Positions 27,932 through 37,102 of a stretch of DNA of 64,000 nucleotides are shown in pieces. Each line of letters opens with the position of its first letter. Position 1 is the first letter of the stretch. The position numbers and the translations under genes are program-made. Source of the DNA: Glutamicibacter sp. MNS18. GTDB lineage: Bacteria; Actinomycetota; Actinomycetes; Actinomycetales; Micrococcaceae. A model generated the notes under the pieces. That model did not search any database. It was not told the DNA's origin and saw only the letters and a program-made list of their open reading frames with translations. The stretch covers positions 55,698-119,697 of the forward strand of contig NZ_JAPCHW010000015.1 of NCBI RefSeq assembly GCF_026107515.2. Reading direction: 5' to 3'.

Positions 27932-28427
27932 TCCAACCACCGCCTTGCGCCGCGCCGGGGTGCTGGTCGCCTCGACCAGCGCGGCCGCCGGGACGAACCC
28001 GGATCGCACGGGGCCGGTGATCAGCCAGTGGCTGCAGCAGCGCGGCTTCGCCGTGAATCTTCGCCTTACCGCCGACGGGCCGGAAGTCGGCGCCGGGCTG
28101 CGGGAGCTGCTGGCGGGCGAGCCCCGGCTCATCCTGACCACCGGCGGCACCGGGGTCTCCCCCACCGACCTCACCCCCGAGCAGACGGCCCCGCTGCTGC
28201 AGGTGCAGCTGCCGGGGATCATTGAGGCCATTCGCCGCCGCGGCGAGGCGATGACCCCGCTGTCGGTCCTGACCCGCGGGGTTGCCGGTTTCGCCGGCTC
28301 CTGCCTGATCGTGAACCTTCCCGGGTCCACCGGAGGGGTGCGCGACGGCCTGGCGGTTCTGGACCCGTTGCTGGAACACCTGCTCGAACAGCGCATTACA
28401 GGCGGCGGGCACGGCCCTCGGCACTAG
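27924..28427 (+). CDS. Molybdopterin adenylyltransferase (MogA/MoaB family)
   Basis: 167 residues from a GTG at 27924 that overlaps moaC by 8 bases. It activates molybdopterin by adenylation before molybdate insertion. Signature: [19 protein letters not shown], then AFRRRGE-like [19 protein letters not shown] and the C-terminal [13 protein letters not shown]. It is the last gene of the moaD operon. MogA and MoaB names are used inconsistently in the family, so no symbol is given. Confidence 0.9.
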   Translation: MTDPTTALRRAGVLVASTSAAAGTNPDRTGPVISQWLQQRGFAVNLRLTADGPEVGAGLRELLAGEPRLILTTGGTGVSPTDLTPEQTAPLLQVQLPGIIEAIRRRGEAMTPLSVLTRGVAGFAGSCLIVNLPGSTGGVRDGLAVLDPLLEHLLEQRITGGGHGPRH

Positions 28428-28534
28428 CGTGCACCAGCTGGCCGCAGCTACCATTGCCTTTTCGACCTCAGTTCCACGTGGCGGCAGGGTACCGCCCGCA
28501 GCCCGGAAATCAACGTGCGCACCGGACGATCGGC

Positions 28535-29305
28535 TTACTGGTTCGCCTGCGGCCCGCCGCTGCTCCAGTCGTAGCCGCTTTCGGTCACCACGATCTTCCA
28601 CGGCCCGTCCGGGACATCGACGTCGTCTACGAACCGCCACGAGACCCCGGCCTGGGTTCCGTTCAGCGCCTCAAAGCCGAGGCATCCGACGACCGCCGGG
28701 GAAACATCCATACCGGCACCGTTGAACTCGGTGCTTTTCGGGCGCTCGTTGTTCTGCCCGAAGACATACTCGAAATCGTCGTACACGGCCGGGCCGGCAT
28801 CGGAGATCTGGGCGAAGCACGTCTTTCCCCGAAATTGCAGCTCGACCCAACGGTTCTTCATGTAGGAAAAATTCTTGTTCTCCAGGTTTCCGGCATACCC
28901 GAAGTCGTTGGCCCACGGAATCAGGTGCCGCTGCGCGAACGCCTTCTCATTGGTCACGTCATTGAACGGCAGGTCCAGGTAGAAGGGGTTCTGTTGGGGG
29001 GTCATGTGGTTCGGGAAATAGTTGTTGACTGCCTCGCGCATCTCGGTCTGGCAGACACCGTCGATTTCGGTTCCGTCACAGCCGCCGTATCGTTCGAACC
29101 ACCAGCCATCGTAGGCACTGATCATCTGCGACCCGTCTGCAGCCTGCGGATCGTGGATCTCACCAACCCAGAAGGTTGTCGCCACCACGCACAGATGCCA
29201 CGGCAGCACGCGCCCCAGCAGGCTCCGTTCCCCCTGGCCGGTAGCCGAATTCCACCAGCCGCGGGCCTTGAACTCGATCCTGCACAGCCAATCATTCATC
29301 CCCAT
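28535..29305 (-). CDS. Hypothetical protein, possible double-psi beta-barrel
   Basis: About 256 residues. AGGGGAG precedes two candidate ATGs (29305 and 29299). The N-terminal ~35 residues contain a weak hydrophobic stretch and no clean signal peptide. Downstream is a coherent domain: EIHDPQAADGSQMISAYD, GKTCFAQISDAGPAVYDDFE, then GAGMDVSPAVVGCLGFEALN and VSWRFVDDVDVPDGPWK. The GxxxDVSP...W(R)FV pattern recalls expansin/RlpA-type barrels, suggesting a cell-wall role. Four cysteines in the core could form disulfides. The family identity is inferred from pattern only. Confidence 0.6.
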   Translation of the reverse strand: MGMNDWLCRIEFKARGWWNSATGQGERSLLGRVLPWHLCVVATTFWVGEIHDPQAADGSQMISAYDGWWFERYGGCDGTEIDGVCQTEMREAVNNYFPNHMTPQQNPFYLDLPFNDVTNEKAFAQRHLIPWANDFGYAGNLENKNFSYMKNRWVELQFRGKTCFAQISDAGPAVYDDFEYVFGQNNERPKSTEFNGAGMDVSPAVVGCLGFEALNGTQAGVSWRFVDDVDVPDGPWKIVVTESGYDWSSGGPQANQ

Positions 29306-29427
29306 ACGCTCCCCTTGCATTGCCGTATGGCCTCATTCAAACGCATCATGCAGGTCACCGGCTACAAGGATGAAGTCATGATTCCGCGGGGGTGCTGCCG
29401 AACACATCCCACCGGCTCACCCGGTCG

Positions 29428-30216
29428 CTACCGCCTGGCGGCCAGGGCTTCCTCCACCTGGGTAGCGGCCCGCCGCAGCCGGGGAAGTACCGCCTGCGCC
29501 GCCTCATTCGCATCCACCGGGCTACCCGGCCCCACGCCCATGGACACGTTCATCGCCGCGGCGATCTTCCCGCCGGGCCCGAAGACCGGGACCGCCACCG
29601 CACGCAACCCCACCGACAGTTCCTGGTCAACGATGGCAAACCCCTGCTCGCGCACCTGTTCCAGCTCGGATCGCAGGATATCCTTGTCGGTCAGCGTGTA
29701 CGGTGTCAGCGCGCGGTTGCCTTCGGCAATCACCCGATCGATGACCTGCTGGTCCTGGTAGGCCAGCAGCACGCGCCCCATGGAGGTGCTCACCGCCGGG
29801 AATCGGGTTCCCACCGAGATTCCCACCTGCATGATCGCCCGGGTGTGCACACGGGCCACATACATGATGTCGTTGCCGTCCAGTACCGAGGCCGACGCGG
29901 ACTCGCCCACCACGGCCGACAGCTCCTCGAGCACCGGTTCGATCAGCTGCGGCAACGTGGCACTGGAGAGGTAGGCGTAGCCCAGCTGCAGCACCTGGCT
30001 GGTCAGCTCGAAGTACTTCCCGTCAAAGCGCACGTACCCCAGCTCCACCAGGGTCAGCAGGAATCGCCGGGCCGTGGCCCGGGACAGGCCGGTCCGGGTG
30101 GCCACCTCGGAAAGGGTCATCTGCGGGTGGTCCGCATCGAAACTGCGGATCACTCCCAGCCCGCGGGCCAGTGACTGCACCGAGGTGCCCGGGGTGCTGG
30201 TGGTTTCGTTGCTCAC
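29428..30216 (-). CDS. IclR-family regulator (PcaR/PobR type)
   Basis: 262 residues from a GTG at 30216 (AGGA upstream). N-terminal winged helix: SLARGLGVIRSFDADHPQMT, then LSEVATRTGLSRATARRFL. The phrase LELTSQVLQLGYAYLSS and the effector domain with VPVFGPGGKIAAAMNVSM are typical of the IclR subgroup that controls protocatechuate/beta-ketoadipate genes. The pcaIJF-like genes lie about 6 kb away and could be targets. The open frame upstream to 30831 was rejected as non-homologous. Confidence 0.88.
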   Translation of the reverse strand: MSNETTSTPGTSVQSLARGLGVIRSFDADHPQMTLSEVATRTGLSRATARRFLLTLVELGYVRFDGKYFELTSQVLQLGYAYLSSATLPQLIEPVLEELSAVVGESASASVLDGNDIMYVARVHTRAIMQVGISVGTRFPAVSTSMGRVLLAYQDQQVIDRVIAEGNRALTPYTLTDKDILRSELEQVREQGFAIVDQELSVGLRAVAVPVFGPGGKIAAAMNVSMGVGPGSPVDANEAAQAVLPRLRRAATQVEEALAARR

Positions 30217-30576
30217 GCTGTTCCTGCCGCTTTCGTTGTTCAGCCGATGTTGCTTGTGGTGGATCATGGGGCGACCGCGACGGTGTCCTTCCGGCATGGG
30301 CGCCCCTACTAATCTACTGGGCTTTGCCCGATGACTTGTTCCACCGTGACCTGTGTTTCCCGTATCCCTACGCCGGGACCTAGGTGCGGGTGCCAGTGCA
30401 CCACCCCATCGGATACCTCGTTGAATCCCCGGCCGCGGTTCCATGGCTTGCAGCATGCCCAACAAATTCCCAATCAAATGATTGACAACTAGCGCGATAC
30501 CAGGATTTACTGGCCATACAATCCCTATCGATCGATTGGGATCCATGGTCCGCACCACCAGGAACGGGGAGTCCCC
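30217..30576. promoter_or_regulatory. Divergent promoter region between IclR and TetR genes
   Basis: 360 bases without a gene. The right half is AT-richer and holds a 14-base palindrome CAATCA-AA-TGATTG (30471-30484) containing a TTGACA at 30482, and a second palindrome at 30521-30542. These lie within 110 bases of the TetR start and are likely its promoter and operators. Confidence 0.5.
30521..30542. promoter_or_regulatory. Candidate TetR operator palindrome
   Basis: The 22 bases read ATCCC-T-ATCGATCGAT-T-GGGAT, symmetric except for one mismatched pair. It lies 35 bases before the TetR-family start codon, as expected for autoregulation that would also affect the downstream carboxylase operon. 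Confidence 0.6.
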
Positions 30577-31230
30577 ATGAATCTCGGCCAGGTCCAACAA
30601 GCGGCGGTATCGCTCTTTGCCAAACAGGGATTCGCTGCGACCGGAATCCGCGAGCTCGGCTCGGCGGCTGGCATCAACTCCGCGACGATCTACCATTACG
30701 TGGGCAGCAAGGAAGACCTGCTGGTCAGTGTGATGCGCGACTGCCTCAACGAGATGATCCGTTCCGGGGCCGCGGCCCTGCGCGCCAGCGCCGAACCGGC
30801 CATCCAGCTGGCTGGCCTCATCTCCGCGCATGTGGGCTTCACCGGTACCAACCAGCTCACCTCACGGGTCGTCGAATACGAGATGCGCGCCCTGTCGGAA
30901 ACCAACGGCCCGGCGATGCAGGGGCTGCGTGACGAGTACGAGTCGATGTTCGCCCGGGTCCTGGAACGCGGGGCGCGCGTCGGCGACTTCACCACCGAGG
31001 ACCTGACCATGGCCCGGCTGGCCATCATGGAAATGGGCACCGGTGTCGCCCACTGGTACCGTCCAGACGGGCGGCTGGCGCTTGATCAGGTGCAACAGTA
31101 CTTCGTGAACATGGCGTTCAGGATCCTCGCCGCGGATTCCTCGGTGCTCGAGGGCGTGGACTTCGTCATCCCCCCGCGCCGGCTCGCCAGCGAACCCGAC
31201 CCCGCGACGGTACGGGCTTCCGCCTCCTAG
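30577..31230 (+). CDS. TetR-family regulator
   Basis: 217 residues. The N-terminal HTH ([20 protein letters not shown], then [20 protein letters not shown]) is typical. The ligand domain ends in a KstR2/FadR-like C-terminal region. It is encoded 46 bases before a CoA-carboxylase/MaoC/CitE operon, an arrangement also seen around the mycobacterial accD1-accA1 cluster, so it probably represses acyl-CoA catabolic genes and responds to a pathway CoA ester. A palindrome lies immediately upstream. Confidence 0.88.
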   Translation: MNLGQVQQAAVSLFAKQGFAATGIRELGSAAGINSATIYHYVGSKEDLLVSVMRDCLNEMIRSGAAALRASAEPAIQLAGLISAHVGFTGTNQLTSRVVEYEMRALSETNGPAMQGLRDEYESMFARVLERGARVGDFTTEDLTMARLAIMEMGTGVAHWYRPDGRLALDQVQQYFVNMAFRILAADSSVLEGVDFVIPPRRLASEPDPATVRASAS

Positions 31231-31276
31231 CACTTGTCCAGCCCCGATCCCCGATTCCCGTGACGAAAGAGGCCCC

Positions 31277-32887
31277 GTGGAAACCCTGAGCAGCAGCATC
31301 GACCCCACCGATCCGGCCTTCGTGCAGAATGCGCAGCGGCAAACCGGCCTGGTTGACGAGCTGCGCGGCCGCCTGGCACGTGCCGCGCTGGGCGGCCCGG
31401 AAACCTCGCGTCAGCGCCACCTGGATCGCGGCAAGCTGCTGCCGCGCGACCGGGTCAACAGGCTGCTCGACGAGGGATCCCCGTTCCTGGAGATCGCGCC
31501 GCTGGCCGCGGAGGATATGTACGGTGGGGACAGCCCCGGGGCCGGTCTGATCGCCGGCATCGGCCTGGTCCACGGACGGCATGTGCTCATCATCTGCAAC
31601 GACGCCACGGTCAAGGGCGGCACCTATTTCCCGATGACGGTGAAGAAGCACCTGCGCGCCCAGCAGATCGCCGGGGAAAACGGGTTGCCCTGCGTGTACC
31701 TGGTGGACTCGGGCGGCGCCTTCCTGCCCATGCAGGATGAGGTCTTCCCCGACCGCGAGCATTTCGGGCGGATCTTCTACAACCAGGCGAATCTCTCGGC
31801 CGCCAAGATCCCGCAGATCGCGGCGGTGCTCGGCTCCTGTACGGCCGGTGGCGCCTATGTCCCGGCAATGAGCGACGAGACGGTGATCGTGCGTGGCCAG
31901 GGAACCATCTTCCTGGGTGGTCCCCCGCTGGTGAAGGCGGCCATCGGCGAGATCGTCACGGCCGAGGAGCTCGGCGGCGGTGAACTGCACGCCAAGACCT
32001 CCGGTGTGGTGGACCACCTGGCCGAGAACGACGCCCATGCCCTGCAGATCGTGCGGGATATCATTGCCACCCTGCCGCAGGCCCCGGCTCCGGCCTGGGA
32101 CATCGCCGCACAGGTCACCGAGCCGTTGGCGGACCCGGCAGAACTCTACGGTGCGGTACCCACCGATGTGAACGCACCCTACGATGTGCACGAGGTCATC
32201 TCCCGCGTGGTGGACGGCAGCGAATTCCATGAGTTCAAAGCCAACTACGGCACCACACTGGTGACCGGTTTCGCGCGGATCCACGGCCATAGGGTCGGCA
32301 TCATCGCGAACAACGGGGTGCTGTTCTCCGAATCCGCGCTCAAGGGCGCCCACTTCATTCAGCTGTGCGACCAGCGCGGCATCCCGCTGGTCTTCCTGCA
32401 GAACCTGGCCGGGTTCATGGTGGGCCGCGACTACGAGGCCGATGGCATCGCCAAACACGGGGCCAAGATGGTTACCGCGGTGGCCACCGCCCGGGTCCCG
32501 AAGTTCACGGTGGTCATCGGCGGGTCATTCGGCGCCGGCAACTACTCCATGTGCGGCCGCGCCTACTCGCCGCGCTTCCTCTGGATGTGGCCTGCGGCCC
32601 GGATCTCGGTGATGGGAGGCAACCAAGCTTCCGGGGTGTTGGCCACCGTGAAACGCGATGCGATCGAAGCCGCGGGCGGCAGCTGGAGCCCCGACGCGGA
32701 GGAGGCCTTCAAGGCCCCCATCAGGGACCAGTACGAGGCCCAGGGCAACCCCTATTACTCCACCGCCCGGCTCTGGGACGACGGGGTCATCGACCCGGTG
32801 GATACCCGCCGGGTGTTGGGCCTGGCCCTGGAGGTCGCCTGTCGCCAGCCGTTGCCCGAGACCGGGTTCGGTGTCTTCCGCATGTAG
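31277..32887 (+). CDS. Acyl-CoA carboxylase carboxyltransferase subunit (methylcrotonyl-CoA type)
   Basis: 536 residues, GTG start with AAAGAGG upstream. Carboxyltransferase fold: [57 protein letters not shown] and, in the second half, [20 protein letters not shown] and [20 protein letters not shown]. These closely match beta subunits of 3-methylcrotonyl-CoA carboxylase (AccD1 type). It transfers carboxyl from biotin to the acyl-CoA in leucine/isovalerate degradation. First enzyme of the operon after the TetR gene. Confidence 0.92.
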   Translation: METLSSSIDPTDPAFVQNAQRQTGLVDELRGRLARAALGGPETSRQRHLDRGKLLPRDRVNRLLDEGSPFLEIAPLAAEDMYGGDSPGAGLIAGIGLVHGRHVLIICNDATVKGGTYFPMTVKKHLRAQQIAGENGLPCVYLVDSGGAFLPMQDEVFPDREHFGRIFYNQANLSAAKIPQIAAVLGSCTAGGAYVPAMSDETVIVRGQGTIFLGGPPLVKAAIGEIVTAEELGGGELHAKTSGVVDHLAENDAHALQIVRDIIATLPQAPAPAWDIAAQVTEPLADPAELYGAVPTDVNAPYDVHEVISRVVDGSEFHEFKANYGTTLVTGFARIHGHRVGIIANNGVLFSESALKGAHFIQLCDQRGIPLVFLQNLAGFMVGRDYEADGIAKHGAKMVTAVATARVPKFTVVIGGSFGAGNYSMCGRAYSPRFLWMWPAARISVMGGNQASGVLATVKRDAIEAAGGSWSPDAEEAFKAPIRDQYEAQGNPYYSTARLWDDGVIDPVDTRRVLGLALEVACRQPLPETGFGVFRM

Positions 32888-32938
32888 CCGAATCCCGCCC
32901 GAATCCAGCTCTTCCCCCCATTCCAGACAAGGATCCTC

Positions 32939-35005
32939 ATGACCGCCAGACTTTTCGACACGGTGCTCGTGGCCAACCGCGGGGAAATCGCCGTGCGTGT
33001 CATCCGCACCCTCAAGGCCCTGGGGATCCGCTCGGTGGCCGTGTACTCGGATCCCGATGCCGGGGCCCTTCATGTCACCGAGGCGGACCTGGCGGTGCGT
33101 ATCGGGCCGGGGACAGCCACCGAAAGCTACCTGAGCATCCCCGCGATCCTTGCGGCCTGCCGCCGCACTGGCGCCCAGGCGGTACACCCGGGCTACGGTT
33201 TCCTATCCGAGAACGCGGACTTCGCCCGCGCCCTGCAGGAAGCCGGCATCACCTTCATCGGCCCTGATGCCGACTCGATCAATCTCATGGGCGACAAGAT
33301 CCGCTCCAAGAACCATGTGCAATCCCACGGCGTCCCGGTCGTCCCCGGCATCGCCGAACCCGGGCTGGCCGACGCGCAGCTCATGGCCGCCGCGGACCCG
33401 GTGGGCTATCCGCTGCTGATCAAGCCCTCGGCCGGGGGCGGCGGGAAAGGCATGTTCACGGTCGAATCCGCCAGCGAGCTGCCCGGGGCGCTGGCCAGTG
33501 CCCGCCGCACCGCGGCCAACGCCTTCGGCGACGACACGCTCTTCCTCGAACGCCTGGTCCGCAACCCGCGGCATATCGAGGTGCAGGTGCTGGCCGACCG
33601 GCATGGCAATACCGTCCATCTGGGCGAGCGCGAGTGCTCGCTGCAACGCCGGCACCAGAAGGTCATCGAGGAAGCCCCCTCACCCTTGTTGGAAAACCAT
33701 CCCGACGGCGAGCGCATCCGCGCCGAGCTCGGGGCCGCGGCCGTCGCCGCGGCGCAATCGGTGGATTACGTGGGCGCCGGAACCGTGGAGTTCCTGATCA
33801 GCGACGATGCGCCCGGCGAATTCTTCTTCATGGAGATGAACACCCGGCTGCAGGTCGAGCATCCGGTGACCGAGGAGGTGGTGCGTGTCAAAGGCCACCG
33901 CATCGACCTTGTCGAGTGGCAGGTACGCATCGCCGCCGGAGCGGAATTGGACTTCACCCAGGAGCAGGTCCGGTTGCACGGTCATGCGATCGAGGCCCGC
34001 ATCTACGCCGAGGACCCGGCCCACGACTTCATGCCCTCGACCGGCACCATCCTCGCGGTCCGAGAGGCCTCCGGCGAGCATGTGCGCGTCGATTCCTCGC
34101 TACGGCAGGGGCTGGAGGTCCCGGCCTTCTACGATCCGATGCTGTCCAAGCTCATCGTCTGGGCTGCAGAGAGGGTGCAGTGCCTGGCCAACCTGGATGC
34201 GGCCCTGTCCCACACGGTGGTCCTGGGGGTGGAGACCAATATCGAGTACCTGCGGCTGCTGGTCAACGACGACCAGGTGACTGCCGGCCGGCTGGATACC
34301 AACCTCATCTCCCGGGTGATGCCGAAGTTCCGTACACCGTCCGATGCCGAACTGGCGCTGGCCGCGCACCTTTCCCGAGACACCGGGGATACCACCGGCG
34401 GCCCATGGCATGTGCGCGATGGCTGGCGTTTGGGCGCCCCGGCGGACACCACCTGCCACTTCGAGGTCGACCGACAGCACCGTTCGCTGTCATGGCGCCG
34501 CACCGGGCACGCCTCGGCGGTCACCATCGATGGCAGCAATTTCCTGGTGGAACCTGCTGGCCCCGGCCGCTATGCCGTGAACGGTCTGGCGCGCCGGGTC
34601 TCCGCTGCCCGAGCGAAGGACGGCACCCTCTGGGTGGGGCACAACGGGTGGAGCACCGCAATCCGCCCCTTGGACCGGGCCGAGGTGCTCGCCGGCGAAC
34701 TGGCCGCGCTGGACCGCGGCCCCGGGGCCCTGTCCCCGGAAGTGCGCTCCCCGATGCCCGGAACCGTCGTCAATGTGCAGGTCGGCGACGGAGAGCAGGT
34801 CGTGGCCGGGCAACTACTGGCCACCATCGAGGCCATGAAGATGGAGCACCAGATGCTCTCCCCCGGCGACGGTGTGGTCGGTATGGCCCAGCTGAAGGCC
34901 GGGGATCTGGTCAAGGCCAACCAGCTGATCGCCACGGTACATATCTCCCAGCCTGGAGCCGTGGAACCGGGCACCCCGGCAACAGAAGGGACGCAGAACA
35001 GATGA
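32939..35005 (+). CDS. Acyl-CoA carboxylase biotin carboxylase/carrier subunit
   Basis: 688 residues. Biotin carboxylase domain (1-450) with ANRGEIAVRVIRTLKALGI, the ATP Gly loop KPSAGGGGKGMFTV, and EMNTRLQVEHPVTE. A linker domain and C-terminal biotinyl domain (about 600-670) follow, with the biotinylated lysine in IEAMKMEHQM. AccA1/MccA-like alpha subunit paired with the preceding beta subunit. Its stop overlaps the MaoC start. Confidence 0.94.
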   Translation: MTARLFDTVLVANRGEIAVRVIRTLKALGIRSVAVYSDPDAGALHVTEADLAVRIGPGTATESYLSIPAILAACRRTGAQAVHPGYGFLSENADFARALQEAGITFIGPDADSINLMGDKIRSKNHVQSHGVPVVPGIAEPGLADAQLMAAADPVGYPLLIKPSAGGGGKGMFTVESASELPGALASARRTAANAFGDDTLFLERLVRNPRHIEVQVLADRHGNTVHLGERECSLQRRHQKVIEEAPSPLLENHPDGERIRAELGAAAVAAAQSVDYVGAGTVEFLISDDAPGEFFFMEMNTRLQVEHPVTEEVVRVKGHRIDLVEWQVRIAAGAELDFTQEQVRLHGHAIEARIYAEDPAHDFMPSTGTILAVREASGEHVRVDSSLRQGLEVPAFYDPMLSKLIVWAAERVQCLANLDAALSHTVVLGVETNIEYLRLLVNDDQVTAGRLDTNLISRVMPKFRTPSDAELALAAHLSRDTGDTTGGPWHVRDGWRLGAPADTTCHFEVDRQHRSLSWRRTGHASAVTIDGSNFLVEPAGPGRYAVNGLARRVSAARAKDGTLWVGHNGWSTAIRPLDRAEVLAGELAALDRGPGALSPEVRSPMPGTVVNVQVGDGEQVVAGQLLATIEAMKMEHQMLSPGDGVVGMAQLKAGDLVKANQLIATVHISQPGAVEPGTPATEGTQNR

Positions 35006-35517
35006 GTACCCCGGAGACCGAACGCATCACCCAGCGCGGCTATTACCTGGACGAATTGCGCGAAGGCGTGGTCTACGCGCACCGCCCCGGACGGACCATC
35101 ACCGAAGCGGACAATGTCCTGTTCACCACCCTGACCATGAACAACCAGGGATTGCATCTGGATGCGGCCTGGAGCGCCACCCAGCCCTTCGGGCAGCGGC
35201 TGGTCAATTCCCTGTTCACCCTGGGAACCATGATCGGCCAGTCGGTGCCGCAAATGACCGAGGGGACCATTATCGGGCAGCTGGGACTGGACGACGTGAA
35301 ATTCCCGCACCCGGTGTTCCACGGCGATACGCTCTACACCGAAACGGAGGTCACCGCCATCCGGAACTCGAAATCCCGTCCGGGACAGGGCATCGTCACC
35401 ATGAAACACACCGGGCGCAACCAGGACGGCGTCATCGTGGCCACCGCCACCCGCAGCTGCCTGATGTGGACCAGGGATGCCCACCGGGCGTCGCTGGACA
35501 CCACCGGGAGGCAGTAG
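35002..35517 (+). CDS. MaoC-family enoyl-CoA hydratase
   Basis: 171 residues with a hot-dog fold. Motifs: TITEADNVLFTTLTMNNQGL, HLDAAWSA and HPVFHGDTLYTETEV, matching single-domain MaoC hydratases. It corresponds in position to Rv2499c of the mycobacterial leucine cluster and probably hydrates 3-methylglutaconyl-CoA; this substrate is inferred from order alone. ATGA overlap with the carboxylase subunit upstream, 2 bases to the next gene. Confidence 0.88.
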   Translation: MSTPETERITQRGYYLDELREGVVYAHRPGRTITEADNVLFTTLTMNNQGLHLDAAWSATQPFGQRLVNSLFTLGTMIGQSVPQMTEGTIIGQLGLDDVKFPHPVFHGDTLYTETEVTAIRNSKSRPGQGIVTMKHTGRNQDGVIVATATRSCLMWTRDAHRASLDTTGRQ

Positions 35518-35519
35518 CG

Positions 35520-36338
35520 GTGGCCAGCTTCGAGATGGGCCCGGCCATCCTGTTCTGCCCGGCCGACCGGCCCGACCGCTATGCCAAGGCCCTGGAGCGC
35601 GCCGATGCGGTGATCATCGATCTGGAGGATGCGGTAGCCGAGGAGAACAAGCCAGCCGCCCGCCAGGCGCTGGTCGAATCCCGGCTGGATCCGCGGCGCA
35701 CCATCGTTCGTGTCAACCCGGTGGGCAGCACGCACTTCGCCGCCGACCTGGCGGCGGTGGAACAGACCGGATACCGCACCCTCATGCTCGCCAAGGCCCA
35801 GACCCCCGAGGACCTCGCCGCCCTGATCGGATACGAGGTGGTGGCCCTGTGCGAAACGGCCCTAGGGGTGCTCAATGCCCCGCAGATCGCCGCGTGTGAG
35901 AACACCGTGGCGCTGATGTGGGGTGCCGAGGACCTGGTCGCTTCGTTGGGCGGCTCCTCCTCGCGCACCACTGCGGGCGGTTACCGGGATATCGCCTGCC
36001 ACGCCCGCTCCCGGCTGCTGCTGGCCGCCGGGGCCCACCGCAAGGTGGCCGTCGACTCGGTCTACCTGGATATCCCGGACCATGCGGGGTTGCTGGAGGA
36101 GGCCCGGGATGCGGCGGCTTCCGGCTTCGGGGCCAAGGCCTCGATCCACCCCGGGCAGATGCCCGTCATCCGCCAGGCATTCACCCCGGACACCGAACAG
36201 GTCAAGCGGGCCGCCAGGCTGCTGGCGGCCGCCGAGAACGCGTCGGGTGTGTTTACCTTCGAAGGGCAGATGGTCGACAAGCCGCTGCTACGCCACGCCC
36301 GCACGATCCTGGCCCGCAACAGGCAGGACGGCGACTAG
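35520..36338 (+). CDS. CitE-like CoA-ester lyase
   Basis: 272 residues from a GTG at 35520. HpcH/HpaI aldolase fold with ADAVIIDLEDAVAEENKPAAR, the Arg motif TIVRVNPVGS, the metal Glu in ALCETALGVLNAPQIA, and GAEDLVASLGG. The family branch includes Rv2498c, a beta-hydroxyacyl-CoA lyase acting on 3-hydroxy-3-methylglutaryl-CoA. Last gene of the operon, so it plausibly ends leucine degradation by releasing acetyl-CoA and acetoacetate. Confidence 0.88.
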   Translation: MASFEMGPAILFCPADRPDRYAKALERADAVIIDLEDAVAEENKPAARQALVESRLDPRRTIVRVNPVGSTHFAADLAAVEQTGYRTLMLAKAQTPEDLAALIGYEVVALCETALGVLNAPQIAACENTVALMWGAEDLVASLGGSSSRTTAGGYRDIACHARSRLLLAAGAHRKVAVDSVYLDIPDHAGLLEEARDAAASGFGAKASIHPGQMPVIRQAFTPDTEQVKRAARLLAAAENASGVFTFEGQMVDKPLLRHARTILARNRQDGD

Positions 36339-36358
36339 CCTGCCCTGTGCGCATATGG

Positions 36359-36392
36359 CAGTTGCCCGCTCCCTGGCGGGCGCGGGCAACTG
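36359..36392. terminator. Bidirectional hairpin between convergent operons
   Basis: CAGTTGCCCGC (36359-36369) pairs with GCGGGCAACTG (36382-36392), an 11-base perfect stem around a 12-base loop. It lies between the citE-like and CoA-transferase genes, which converge here. No long T run follows on either strand. Confidence 0.65.
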
Positions 36393-36442
36393 GCTCTCGG
36401 TCGCAGGCGGGCCTCCACGGGCAGCCGCCTCAGGTCCCGAAG

Positions 36443-37102
36443 CTAGGCGGCCTTGACCAGGCCCACCGGCAGACGCTCGGCAAGTTCCTCGAAGCTGATC
36501 CCGTGGGTGGAGCGCACGGTAACCTGGCCACCGGCCAGTTCAAAGATCGCCACCTCGGTGTAGATCCGCGATACGCAACCCAGACCGGTCACCGGGTAGC
36601 TCAGGGCCTCGACCAGCTTGGACTCGCCGGTCTTGGTGAACAGGCTCATCATGACCCAGGTCTGCTTGGCCCCGATGGCCAGGTCCATGGCACCACCCAC
36701 GGCCGGGATCGCGCCCTCGGCGCCGGTATGCCAGTTCGCCAGGTCCCCGTCCTTCGAGACCTGGAAGGCGCCAAGGACACACACATCCAGGTGTCCGCCG
36801 CGCATCATCGCGAACGAATCGGCATGGTGGAAGAAGGAGGCCCCGGCAAGCTCGGTCACCGGGATCTTCCCGGCATTGATCAGGTCCTCGTCGATATCCT
36901 CGCCGGTGGCCACCGGCCCCATGCCCAACATGCCGTTCTCGGTATGCAGGGTAACCCCCTGCTCCTCGGTCAGGAAGTTCGAGACATTGGTCGGCTGGCC
37001 GATGCCCAGGTTCACGAACGCCCCGGCAGGAATGTCGGCAGCCACCTGCTGCGCCATCTCGTCACGGGTCAGCTTTGCTTCGGTAGTGCTAAAGGTGCTC
37101 AT
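36443..37102 (-). CDS. 3-oxoacid CoA-transferase subunit B
   Basis: 219 residues. SGxNxG-type loop VNLGIGQPTNVSNFL and the catalytic glutamate in LHTENGMLGMGP identify the beta subunit of succinyl-CoA:3-oxoacid CoA-transferases (ScoB/PcaJ). Its ATG overlaps the stop of the alpha subunit (TAATG). Could act on 3-oxoadipate (with the adjacent thiolase) or acetoacetate (from the leucine operon opposite); sequence alone does not decide. Confidence 0.9.
   Translation of the reverse strand: MSTFSTTEAKLTRDEMAQQVAADIPAGAFVNLGIGQPTNVSNFLTEEQGVTLHTENGMLGMGPVATGEDIDEDLINAGKIPVTELAGASFFHHADSFAMMRGGHLDVCVLGAFQVSKDGDLANWHTGAEGAIPAVGGAMDLAIGAKQTWVMMSLFTKTGESKLVEALSYPVTGLGCVSRIYTEVAIFELAGGQVTVRSTHGISFEELAERLPVGLVKAA

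Noticed and set aside
28454-29761. Plus-strand frame of 435 codons
   Set aside because: Spans antisense of the barrel-like protein and part of the IclR gene; no domain recognised.
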